Part shown: positions 39,460 to 47,426 of the stretch, piece by piece
How positions within the stretch are numbered: position 1 is the stretch's first letter
How the letters are laid out: every line of letters begins with the position of its first letter
Source: Candidatus Thorarchaeota archaeon
Lineage (GTDB): Archaea; Asgardarchaeota; Thorarchaeia; Thorarchaeales; Thorarchaeaceae
Direction of reading: 5' to 3'
Assembly: GCA_011364985.1 (NCBI GenBank)
Contig: RDOC01000008.1
Span: forward strand, 1 to 58,285
DNA: 58,285 nucleotides
Translations under genes and position numbers: made by a program
Notes under the pieces: generated by a model
Told to the model about the DNA's origin: nothing
Database searches by the model: none
The model's input: the letters and a program-made list of their open reading frames with translations, nothing else

Positions 39460-40545
39460 ATGCTATGGAATAGAATCTCGATTTGCTCTCGGAGAATAGC
39501 GCTGGTTTCTCTTGCCGTGTTCTTCTTGATTGGGTCGACTTCCTTTACTCCGGTTTCCGAATACATCGACGTGATATCCGATTCAAACGTGAAGTACCAA
39601 GTTTCGGAGATGATCGATCTCTCAGGAGCGCAGATCGCACTGTGGCACACAAGAAGCGGATATCAGGACTGGTGGGGGACATCGTCAAGCCTAGTTGATG
39701 GGAGTATTGTTGCACCCATACGGATGTTCGAATGGATGGGGACAACGGTGTCTATTGTTACTATGGTCGACATATGCATAGGTTGTCTTGATGATTATGA
39801 TCTTCTGCTGGTGCCGGGAGGTGTGCAAGAGGATTACATTGCTGCACTTGGAACCACAGGAAGGGATGTCGTTCAGAACTGGGTTGCTTCAGGGGGCTGC
39901 TATGTTGGCATATGTGCTGGTGCTAGTATAGGCACATCTGGAAGAATTAGAGAGGGTGAGGAATTAGAAGCAGGCTTTGCATTCTTTCAGGGTAATGCCT
40001 GCATTCCAGTGGACCACATGCGGAATGACTATGAACCCGTCATGAAAACTCTAGTCACCAACATTGACTGCACAGGACCTGATCTGTCTGGCGAGCCGTC
40101 AACTCACCAAGTTGCGTACTATAATGGTGCATATTTTGTGCCAAATGCTGGCTATACTGACTACCATGAGATAACCGCCTATCAGGAGAACGGAGAGGCA
40201 GCCATGGTGGCATTTGAGTATGGTACCGGTTGTGTGTTCCTGAGTGGAGTTCACCCCGAAATCGAAGAAGATAGTGATAGGGATGGTGGTACTTGGGATG
40301 ATGTATTTGATGATGAAGGGTCAGAATGGGATATGATGAAGGGTGTGGTACTATGGATGCTCACTACTGCAACACCTGCGATTAATGCAACCACAGATAC
40401 GACATCTACTAACACAACTATCATCAGCACAACACCGGGGACAATCACAGACGAGAGCCCTTTGCAACTAGAGTTTCTGGCAGTCGGAATCGGAGCACCA
40501 GTCATTCTCATCGCCTTGCTCATCGTTTGGAAGACCAAACGATAG
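39460..40545 (+). CDS. Exported, membrane-anchored BPL_N/DJ-1-like glutaminase-fold protein
   Basis: An N-terminal signal helix (residues about 12-30) is followed by a class I glutamine-amidotransferase-like domain of the biotin-protein-ligase N-terminal (BPL_N) type: YDLLLVPGGVQEDY (113-126) and the nucleophile elbow YVGICAGASIG (C152). A Thr/Asn-rich stalk and a C-terminal helix with the tail WKTKR follow. The domain is therefore placed outside the cell, where a peptidase or hydrolase role is possible. AAAGGAGATG just upstream of ATG 39460 is a strong ribosome site. Confidence 0.8.
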   Translation: MLWNRISICSRRIALVSLAVFFLIGSTSFTPVSEYIDVISDSNVKYQVSEMIDLSGAQIALWHTRSGYQDWWGTSSSLVDGSIVAPIRMFEWMGTTVSIVTMVDICIGCLDDYDLLLVPGGVQEDYIAALGTTGRDVVQNWVASGGCYVGICAGASIGTSGRIREGEELEAGFAFFQGNACIPVDHMRNDYEPVMKTLVTNIDCTGPDLSGEPSTHQVAYYNGAYFVPNAGYTDYHEITAYQENGEAAMVAFEYGTGCVFLSGVHPEIEEDSDRDGGTWDDVFDDEGSEWDMMKGVVLWMLTTATPAINATTDTTSTNTTIISTTPGTITDESPLQLEFLAVGIGAPVILIALLIVWKTKR

Positions 40546-40586
40546 TGAGGATTCTCCTACATGCGTTCTCTTAGAGAGAGATACTT

Positions 40587-40618
40587 GGCGGGCAAGACCA
40601 CATCGCCCGCCCTCTTTT
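40587..40618 (+). terminator. GC-rich hairpin with T-tract
   Basis: GGCGGGC (40587-40593) pairs with GCCCGCC (40605-40611) around an 11-base loop and is followed by CTCTTTTTT. It sits 42 bp after the BPL_N-type gene and before the convergent solute-binding protein gene, so it most likely ends the plus-strand transcript. Confidence 0.7.
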
Positions 40619-40641
40619 TTGGTGTTCTCCTGTTAGGCTAA

Positions 40642-42474
40642 CTATGGATATTGCCTTCTGACAATCACTACCCCAACTAGAATGACCGCTGCTGCGCTGG
40701 TTGTGCCTGCTACAAATGCAAGCATCATATCATACTCGCCATCCAGCTGAGTTGTACTGGCTGTCGTTGTGATACTGGTAGTGGTTGCCAGTATATCCCT
40801 TTCAGGTTGATGAAAGTAGTTGGGATTTGCTGACAGCTCCAGTATCTCTCCTCGTATCCATTCTGATACATTGAATGGCCCAGAAGTGACCATTGGTTCC
40901 GAAGGTGGGTTTGGCTGCCACGTATTCCAGTCTTCCAAACCAATGGTTTCCAGAATATGTTTTGGCAAGATGTAGGCAAAAGCAACCCTATCCAGATTCC
41001 AGAATGACTCTTCCCCGAATTCTATAACAAAGGTGTATGGTCCTATCGCATAGGCAGCCAACATATCAGTCAGATAGGCTCCTTCTGGGTTTCCAGAAGA
41101 TTGATAGTAGTAATTGAATGTGTATGCAACATCCATTGCTGTAAGCGACGTACCGTCACTCCATGTTACATTATCCACAAGATTGAAGGTCATTCTCGTC
41201 CTCCCCGGAAGAATGCTTGGATTGTCGATATAGCTTTCAATTAGGTAGGACTTGGCCAGCCAGGGAATGATGCTTCCATCAGAGTCGGTCCGTAAGAGCG
41301 TGTCATAGAGCAACTGGATGATTGCGTGGTCAAATGTGAAGGAAGTTGCCATAAAGTTCAGTGTCGTGAGCGAGTGTCCAAAGTATCTATAGGTCCCGCC
41401 CAGAGGTCCCCCTTCTTCTTCCTTGAGATGGACACTGTAGCTTCGCCACCATGAGTTATAGGTTTCAGCTCCCTCGAACCTGTCCGTTCTGAATGCATAA
41501 AAGTCAAGATTCTCGTAGAGAATAATCCAGGGGCATTCATAGAGGAGTATCTCCTGCATTTTCATAGCGGCATCCAATACTTCGTCGTGATCCAATGACA
41601 GAAGGAGCTGTTCTCTCAGCGAATCGAAGCTCTCATTCTGGAAGTTAGCTGAGTTGTAGTAGGGGCGGTCTGCATACTCTGACCAGAAATAGAAACCCAA
41701 CCATGCTACGTTATACTCCGGCACCCTAATGCCCTGAAATGAGATATCGTAGTCCTGATGGTATATCAGGCGTCCTTGTAGGGATACGAAATCTGTTGGT
41801 TGTGCATAAGCATCAATACTGAGGTCTCTCAGGACCTCTGCGACATGTTCGGCCGCGCACACAGCTTGATCGCCCATTCCGCACTCGATCTTCACAGAGA
41901 ATGGCTGCCCATTAGGAGCAGTTCTAAACCCTGTTTCAATATCTATGTCAAAGCCACTTGTTTCCAGAAGGGCAACGGCGATGTCTGGTCTTGGATCATA
42001 GTAGGTATAGGGTTGCTGACCCTCAATAGAGAATGGATTCATCGATGGGATGCAGGAATCGAGTGGTTCTCCAAAACCTTGCCACAGGTAGGATGCAATC
42101 TTCCTCTTGTCTATGGCAAAGGCAATTGCTCTTCGAAAGCTCGTTATATTGAATGGATACTTCGCGCAGTTCATGGAGAGATACCCATAGCCACAGCGCG
42201 GTTGCCCCACCACCTCAATATGCTCGATGCCACACAGTTCTTCTACTAGACTCGGATCTATACCTGTGAAATCGATTTCATTGTTGAGAAGCATAAGAAT
42301 CTCTTGGTCTCCGGGAGTATCGGCGACGGACATTTTGTAAACAACTTTGTCTACATAAGGTCCTCTGACATGCACAACATCAACGGCCTGTGCAGGAAGC
42401 GAGCAAGAGAGGAGTAGAATCATTATAGCAATGAACGTGCTCGGAATTGCTCTCTTCCCGACCGAAGTCAGCAA
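40642..42474 (-). CDS. Membrane-anchored peptide/oligosaccharide-type solute-binding protein with swapped halves
   Basis: A signal peptide (about residues 1-30) and a C-terminal anchor (MLAFVAGTTSAAAVILVGVVIV then RRQYP) flank an SBP_bac_5 (DppA/OppA-like) domain. The order is unusual. The block RRAIAFAIDKRK (114-125), normally in the C-terminal half of such proteins, comes first. The N-terminal-half motifs GGTYRYFGH (about 357), LLYDTLLRTDSDGSIIPWLA and TWSDGTSLTAMDVAYTF (about 436-452) come later, ending with NPNYFHQPERD. The simplest reading is a circular permutation or a surviving middle of a tandem duplication. No ABC permease or ATPase genes are adjacent. Confidence 0.8.
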   Translation of the reverse strand: MLTSVGKRAIPSTFIAIMILLLSCSLPAQAVDVVHVRGPYVDKVVYKMSVADTPGDQEILMLLNNEIDFTGIDPSLVEELCGIEHIEVVGQPRCGYGYLSMNCAKYPFNITSFRRAIAFAIDKRKIASYLWQGFGEPLDSCIPSMNPFSIEGQQPYTYYDPRPDIAVALLETSGFDIDIETGFRTAPNGQPFSVKIECGMGDQAVCAAEHVAEVLRDLSIDAYAQPTDFVSLQGRLIYHQDYDISFQGIRVPEYNVAWLGFYFWSEYADRPYYNSANFQNESFDSLREQLLLSLDHDEVLDAAMKMQEILLYECPWIILYENLDFYAFRTDRFEGAETYNSWWRSYSVHLKEEEGGPLGGTYRYFGHSLTTLNFMATSFTFDHAIIQLLYDTLLRTDSDGSIIPWLAKSYLIESYIDNPSILPGRTRMTFNLVDNVTWSDGTSLTAMDVAYTFNYYYQSSGNPEGAYLTDMLAAYAIGPYTFVIEFGEESFWNLDRVAFAYILPKHILETIGLEDWNTWQPNPPSEPMVTSGPFNVSEWIRGEILELSANPNYFHQPERDILATTTSITTTASTTQLDGEYDMMLAFVAGTTSAAAVILVGVVIVRRQYP

Positions 42475-42845
42475 ACTCGTTTTCTCCTAGGTATGGATAT
42501 GCGTTTCACCTTATGAAAAATCATTCGAAACCCTAGTTTCCTCTCCATCACCATCCTTCCGTTTCAAGATGCAACTAACCGAACAAAACTGATACCAAAC
42601 AGAAGAATCCATGATATCGAATCTATGAATCATAGACAATCAACCTGCAATTCCTACACTAGGTTGGGAAGATGAAACTGGTTTTGTCTCTATACTCATT
42701 ATTCTGCTTATCAAACCAGAAATGAAGTTGTTGTGAGTTCGATGCTCGGGACGAAACGGCTTCGATCATACGATGCTTGCGTTCCAGATTGATTTCTCTA
42801 TTCTCTCTTGACATATCGCCGTAGGAAAAACCCATGTACTATACA
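42475..42845. other. Gap without a supported gene
   Basis: About 370 bp upstream of the solute-binding protein gene. It should hold that gene's promoter. I see no coding frame, RNA gene or notable repeat. Confidence 0.5.
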
Positions 42846-43005
42846 TCAAGGAATGTATAGTATGATGAGAGCGACTATCAACCAGTGTAGAATCAGTTCA
42901 TAGTCTTTGAATGGCCAAAGAATCAATGCTATGACAACATAGACCACTGGTCCAGTGAAGAAGGATTACTGCAGACCTAATCAGAGATGCGACTTCTTCA
43001 GACAT
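42846..43005 (-). pseudogene. Frameshifted small two-helix membrane protein
   Basis: On the minus strand ATG 43005 opens MSEEVASLIRSAVI, and a one-base shift near 42960 leads into a frame encoding FFTGPVVYVVIALILWPFKD then a second hydrophobic helix (HWLIVALIILYIP) before TGA at 42846. Neither frame alone makes a sensible protein, but joined they give a roughly 52-residue two-helix membrane protein. It may be a pseudogene or a sequencing error. The gap up to 43238 shows nothing else. Confidence 0.35.
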
Positions 43006-43238
43006 GGTTCTCTCTGTCTATCCCGTTTCATGATTGTTATTGCTTTGCCGGTTATTAGTCTGGTCCTTCATTGGATCTCCAGATTACACTCCAATAATAC
43101 GATCGTCAAGGAAGCAGCTCGTACAATGCCAATAGATACGATTTGAGCTGATCAATATGGTCCAAGCACCATAAGCCTTTTGGGGTTGATATGGGTTCTA
43201 AAACGAGCTTGCTTTACTATCAAGGTGATGGTATAAGA

Positions 43239-44438
43239 ATGGCGAATGCAACGGCCTATAATCTGTCAGAGAGTCATAAGGATTCATTTTCAAAGAATGA
43301 GATCGGCCCCTTGATGAACTACCTATTTCTTCCTCTAATGATGAGTCTACTGTTCGTTGAGGCTGTCAGAGAGTTCATTGGACAGATATACTTCCAAAAC
43401 CTTAGTGTAATGTCCTTAGGGCCTTCCATCCTTCTTGTATTCCTATTGCTTTCTCCCGTTATCGTTGTCATCCTTCGAAGGCTGCAAGCAGAGAGTCTCT
43501 TGATGATTAGCGGGATTGGCGTGGTTCTGTTCCGTTTCATCATGCCCTTTGTCCAAGCAATCTCCACACTGTACATGCTAATCGCTGGTCTGGTGGTTGC
43601 ATTCTTTGGCATATACCTTCCAATTGCGCTCTCAATTCGATTTGAAGATGTGCCAGACTCACTGCCCTCTGGTCCTGTTCTGTTCAGCATGGCTTTCTGT
43701 TTCGCTGTTGCCATAGACCTGATGTCGAGAACTGTTGGTGCAACATGGGACCTATCAACCGGCCTCTTGGGGATCCTTGCCACTCCTGTGCTTTGTATAG
43801 CTACTGCTCTTCTTCTATACAGAAGCTACACTACAAGGAACGCAATCTCGCCTGAATTACCTTCGCCTCGTACGACATCCAAGACCAAGGCGGCTGTCTA
43901 CGGACTCGGATTTGGAGGTGTGCTCTTTACAGTTCTCACCTTTCTGGCGTATCCAAACGTGATCGCTCGATGGACAGCCAGTTCATACGAGATTGCTACA
44001 ATCTCCATCATCATAGCTCTTATCGTGTACGCCATGCTGTCAGTTCATGAGGTTGGAGAACATTTATTGATGCGCAAGGAACTCATCCTGATCATCAATC
44101 TTCTGGCAGTCGTGGCAGCTATTGACCTCGCCTATTTGCTATCGCCTTTCGCAGGTCTCTTAGCAGGTACAAGCCTTCTTGCATTCATACTAGACTTGCG
44201 ATTGCTCTGGGGTTACTTGGAGTCAAGCAACGCCAACCTTACTGACTACGCAATCTTTCACTTCATAGGAATGCTGGTTCTGCTATGCCTTACCCTGTTT
44301 TATGTACTGACTCTGGTTGCTGGCATGCTGATTCCTGCTCTTGAGGGATTAACCCCCTACCTGATTCTCATTTCATTTATGCTCGCAGTGCTACCGTCGC
44401 TGTTCGCGGGACTCAGCAAGAGGGAGGTGGTCGCGTGA
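43239..44438 (+). CDS. Polytopic membrane protein coupled to an exported phosphodiesterase
   Basis: About eleven to twelve hydrophobic helices fill the 399-residue protein; a loop with two Ser/Pro-rich stretches (SPELPSPRTTSKTK) separates two halves. I do not recognise the family. ATG 43191 is in frame, but AAGGTGAT nine bases upstream of ATG 43239 supports the later start. Its stop overlaps the GTG start of an EEP phosphodiesterase (44435), so the two are translationally coupled and probably form one complex. Confidence 0.7.
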   Translation: MANATAYNLSESHKDSFSKNEIGPLMNYLFLPLMMSLLFVEAVREFIGQIYFQNLSVMSLGPSILLVFLLLSPVIVVILRRLQAESLLMISGIGVVLFRFIMPFVQAISTLYMLIAGLVVAFFGIYLPIALSIRFEDVPDSLPSGPVLFSMAFCFAVAIDLMSRTVGATWDLSTGLLGILATPVLCIATALLLYRSYTTRNAISPELPSPRTTSKTKAAVYGLGFGGVLFTVLTFLAYPNVIARWTASSYEIATISIIIALIVYAMLSVHEVGEHLLMRKELILIINLLAVVAAIDLAYLLSPFAGLLAGTSLLAFILDLRLLWGYLESSNANLTDYAIFHFIGMLVLLCLTLFYVLTLVAGMLIPALEGLTPYLILISFMLAVLPSLFAGLSKREVVA

Positions 44439-45283
44439 GAGGTTCTCTTCTCTTCAGGATGATTGCTGTCCTTTCGGTGACTCTTCTGATTGGAACAGCA
44501 TCAGGATTGGTCTTGTCACTTGCCCCCGCTCCCAACACAGCCCCAAATGATACATTGACCATCATGACGTACAACATCTACCAAGGCTACACACCTGATG
44601 GTCTAGTAAACCTTGAGCGCATACGAGATACAATACGAGATTCCGGGGCTGACATTGTGGGTCTACAGGAGTCTGACTCCGGACGCGTTGGTTCCATGAA
44701 CATTGACTCAATCCTTTGGCTATCTACACAGCTAGAAATGTACAGCTACTTCGGACCACCTACAAGCGAACAAGTCATTGGTGTTGCGCTTCTCTCGAAG
44801 TACCCAATAACAAGTGCCGACTATCACATACTCAGTCACGAAGAACTTCCTAGGGTTCTCCTCGAGACCGTCGTCCGTATTGGCACCTTTGGCCTCAATG
44901 TCTTTGTTGTGCATCTCGGTCTCTCGTATGCAGACCGGACAACACAGGCTGCTGAGGTCATGACCATCGTCAATGCAGCTTCTGGTTCGAAGATATTGAT
45001 GGGCGACTTTAACACACTTCCCACAGGTGAGCCAGAGCCCGGCGTTGGAAGTCCGGATGATACAATCTATCATGACATCTCAATGTATCTCAATGACACA
45101 TGGACTGCTGCAGGCAATCCGCTGAATCCCGTAGACGGTTACACGTGGCCAAGCACTGATCCCTATGAACGAATCGACTACATTTGGGTGAGCCCAAACA
45201 TCTCGGTACTGTCATGTGCTGTGGTTTCAAGTGCCACAGGAAGCGACCATTTACCGGTGTGGGCCAGAATAGAGCTTCCATAG
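44435..45283 (+). CDS. Exported endonuclease/exonuclease/phosphatase (EEP) family protein
   Basis: A signal or anchor helix (residues about 8-30) places the EEP domain outside the cell. The catalytic residues are all visible: N47 in MTYNIYQGY, E79 in VGLQES, H160 in VVHLG, D191 and N193 in MGDFNT, D248 in RIDYIW, and D271-H272 in GSDHLPVW. EEP enzymes hydrolyse phosphodiester bonds of nucleic acids, inositol phosphates or lipids. The GTG start overlaps the stop of the polytopic membrane gene by 4 bases. The extracellular location argues against DNA repair and for lipid or headgroup cleavage. Confidence 0.88.
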   Translation: MRGSLLFRMIAVLSVTLLIGTASGLVLSLAPAPNTAPNDTLTIMTYNIYQGYTPDGLVNLERIRDTIRDSGADIVGLQESDSGRVGSMNIDSILWLSTQLEMYSYFGPPTSEQVIGVALLSKYPITSADYHILSHEELPRVLLETVVRIGTFGLNVFVVHLGLSYADRTTQAAEVMTIVNAASGSKILMGDFNTLPTGEPEPGVGSPDDTIYHDISMYLNDTWTAAGNPLNPVDGYTWPSTDPYERIDYIWVSPNISVLSCAVVSSATGSDHLPVWARIELP

Positions 45284-45424
45284 CTTGAGATGCCCACGTC
45301 TGACACGGGAGAGGAGAGCTGAAGGATAGCGGCTCACTCAGGTCCCATTTTACTCCGGATTTCAATTCTCAGGCGGCTCCTTTCTTTAGCAAGATAGATA
45401 TCAAAGATAGGATAATTGTTGTGA

Positions 45425-46063
45425 ATGCAATCGTCCTCCGAAGCCCATATCTTGGATATCACAAGGAGCAGCAAATATGAAACGTATCTACATAGGTGCC
45501 TCACAGGGCCGCTATCCAAACGGTACAGGAAGCGACTAGCATTCTTAGATACGGCAATCCCGTGCGGGTTTCACAAGAAGCTGCTCATTTACAAAAGCGA
45601 AATCATCGGGACAATAGAATATTCTCCGTCGGAGATTTCATACTATCCCATAAAGGGCAAAGACATCGTCGTGATGAACTGCATCTGGGTGCTAAGAAAG
45701 GCAAAAGGTCATAACTTCGGGCGGATGCTCATCAAGGACATGCTGGAGAGAGAAAAGGAGGCCAGTGGGTTCTCTACCATTGGACTGACTGGACATTGGA
45801 GCCCATGGTTCAGGAAGGAGCAGATGGAGCACCTTGGATTCAAGTCACTGGACTCGATGAGTGTCGTTCACATGACTAAGCATCGAGACAGGCCATTCAG
45901 TATTCATCTCATGTGGATGCCTATAGCAGAGGATGCTGTGCCTCCGTCATGGGATCAGGGACGATTGCTGGAAGGCATAACGGCCTGCATTGCTCATCCT
46001 CTGTATCATCCCCAGTCGTACAAACCCCAGTGCATCTTCCAAGAAACACGCGGCCAGATCTAG
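45425..46063 (+). CDS. GNAT-family acetyltransferase
   Basis: The central part of this 212-residue protein is a GNAT core: the strand KDIVVMNCIWVLRKAKGHNFGRMLIKDMLE carries the acetyl-CoA loop (HNFGRML) and is followed by a helix and strand (FSTIGLTGHW). The C-terminal third is beyond the GNAT fold, with an extension I do not recognise. No signal sequence. The target amine is unknown. Confidence 0.7.
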   Translation: MQSSSEAHILDITRSSKYETYLHRCLTGPLSKRYRKRLAFLDTAIPCGFHKKLLIYKSEIIGTIEYSPSEISYYPIKGKDIVVMNCIWVLRKAKGHNFGRMLIKDMLEREKEASGFSTIGLTGHWSPWFRKEQMEHLGFKSLDSMSVVHMTKHRDRPFSIHLMWMPIAEDAVPPSWDQGRLLEGITACIAHPLYHPQSYKPQCIFQETRGQI

Positions 46064-46358
46064 AGAAACTGGATTCTCGCAGGTTAGTCGAAAATACATC
46101 TCATGAAGTGTGTCAAAGTTTGCAAAGCCAATAAGCGCCATTTCATCTTGTGCTATGCTGAAGTATACTCAGCTAGAACCCCTCCTAGGTCTGAAGCGAC
46201 TGAAACAGGTAATAGAAACAGGTTTCTCAGTACCAGCAAGGTGGCTAGAATGCAAAGGGGGGTTACTCTTCTTTTTCATGTTATTCAATTATCCAAAAAA
46301 TATAATAACAACTTGAATATCCTTCTACGATGGTCTTCCGTAGGTGGAATGGGTGTAT
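46064..46358. other. Leader region of the interrupted surface-protein gene
   Basis: Just under 300 bp with no gene. An AT-rich AAAAAATATAATAACA near 46296 could be the TATA region of the gene starting at 46359. GTG 46344 is in frame upstream, but ATG 46359 begins MISHVRLIG directly before the signal helix. Confidence 0.45.
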
Positions 46359-46739
46359 ATGATTTCACATGTTAGGTTAATCGGAATCATTGTTGTGTTT
46401 TCATTGATATTTGCTGTCTTGCCCTTGACAGATGGGCTATTCATCTTTCACGATAACGACTCTTCGCAGATTCGCTACTCGGAGCCTGCCGCCATTGAAT
46501 GGTCTGATGACTTTGAAGATGGCAATTATGATGAATGGACAGTCAACAGAGGAGGGTATTCAGCCACAGATGGTGTAATGAGAGGGACCTATTCAAGTTT
46601 CAACTGGGCACACCATTCAAGTACAACAGCTTTGGGCACTTGGAGCTTTGACTTTTACTTTAGAGGTACCAACGGCATGTCAGTGTGGTTCATCTGTAAT
46701 GAGCTAGTTGGGGCTGACTATAATCGACCGGGAGAGGGT
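46359..46739 (+). pseudogene. 5' part of a secreted LamG/sialidase-like protein interrupted by the IS607-like element
   Basis: The reading frame encodes a signal peptide (GIIVVFSLIFAVLPL) and then the start of a LamG/jelly-roll domain with the WSFDFYFRG and VWFICNEL strands. It runs in frame into the element only for MLQ and a stop. Its other half lies at 54861-56051. Joining 46739 to 54861 makes the string NRPGEG|YYIEITLPYG in one frame. The intact protein would have been about 523 residues before its C-terminal damage. Confidence 0.85.
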
Positions 46740-46759
46740 ATGCTACAGTAATAGAATAA

Positions 46760-46778
46760 CTAGATAATCCTAGACATT
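46760..46778. repeat. Left subterminal inverted repeat of the element
   Basis: CTAGATAATCCTAGACATT here matches the reverse complement of 54827-54845 (CTAGACAAACCTAGACATT) at 17 of 19 positions. It starts 21 bp inside the GG core. Both copies contain two CTAGA-type units about 10 bp apart, as if a protein dimer bound one DNA face. Confidence 0.75.
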
Positions 46779-46805
46779 GATTAAGTGACTATTTAAAGAA
46801 TTGTT

Positions 46806-47426
46806 ATGTACTCGGTATCACAAGCTGCACTCAGACTAGGAGTATGCGTCAGAACCATACATCGATGGGACAAGACAGGCAAACTCCGTTGTTTCAGGAC
46901 GGTGGGTGGACATCGTCGTATCCCACTCGCAGAGGTCAATCGACTCCTAGGACTCATGCATCGTGACCTCATACAACAACCATCCAAGAAACGTTGTGCG
47001 ATCTATGCTAGGGTTTCAAGTCATCGTCAGAAGACTGCTGGTGACCTTGATCGACAACTCAAGCTCCTCACAAAGGAGTGTCGGAAACGTTTCAAAACCA
47101 GTCCTCTAGTTTTCTCCGACATCGGTTCAGGACTCAACATGCGACGAAGGGGACTCTCCAGACTATTCAGCCTTGCAAAGAGCGGTTCCATTCACACACT
47201 CATCATCACTCATAGGGATAGACTCACTCGTTTCGGCCTGGAACTACTAGAACGTATTCTCAATGATTATGGTGTCAGGTTGGAGGTCCTCTATCAACCC
47301 GAACAGCAATCTCCTCAAGAAGAACTTGTCACTGACCTCATGTCATTGATAGCATCCTTCTCAGGTAGAGTCTATGAACTACGAGCTCATCAGTCCAAAC
47401 GGATTAACCTTCCTCAAAGAACTTGA
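46806..47426 (+). CDS. tnpA: IS607-family serine recombinase TnpA
   Basis: The 206-residue protein has a MerR-type helix-turn-helix at its N-terminus (SVSQAALRLGVCVRTIHRWDK, then the wing FRTVGGHRRIP), followed by a small serine-resolvase catalytic domain. The nucleophile is S71 in YARVSSHRQK, with R-rich catalytic contacts later (DRLTRFGLEL). This N-terminal DNA-binding plus resolvase order, at just over 200 residues, is the IS607 TnpA signature. It cuts at GG dinucleotides. Its last 23 bases overlap the 3' end of the opposite-strand giant ORF. Confidence 0.95.
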   Translation: MYSVSQAALRLGVCVRTIHRWDKTGKLRCFRTVGGHRRIPLAEVNRLLGLMHRDLIQQPSKKRCAIYARVSSHRQKTAGDLDRQLKLLTKECRKRFKTSPLVFSDIGSGLNMRRRGLSRLFSLAKSGSIHTLIITHRDRLTRFGLELLERILNDYGVRLEVLYQPEQQSPQEELVTDLMSLIASFSGRVYELRAHQSKRINLPQRT

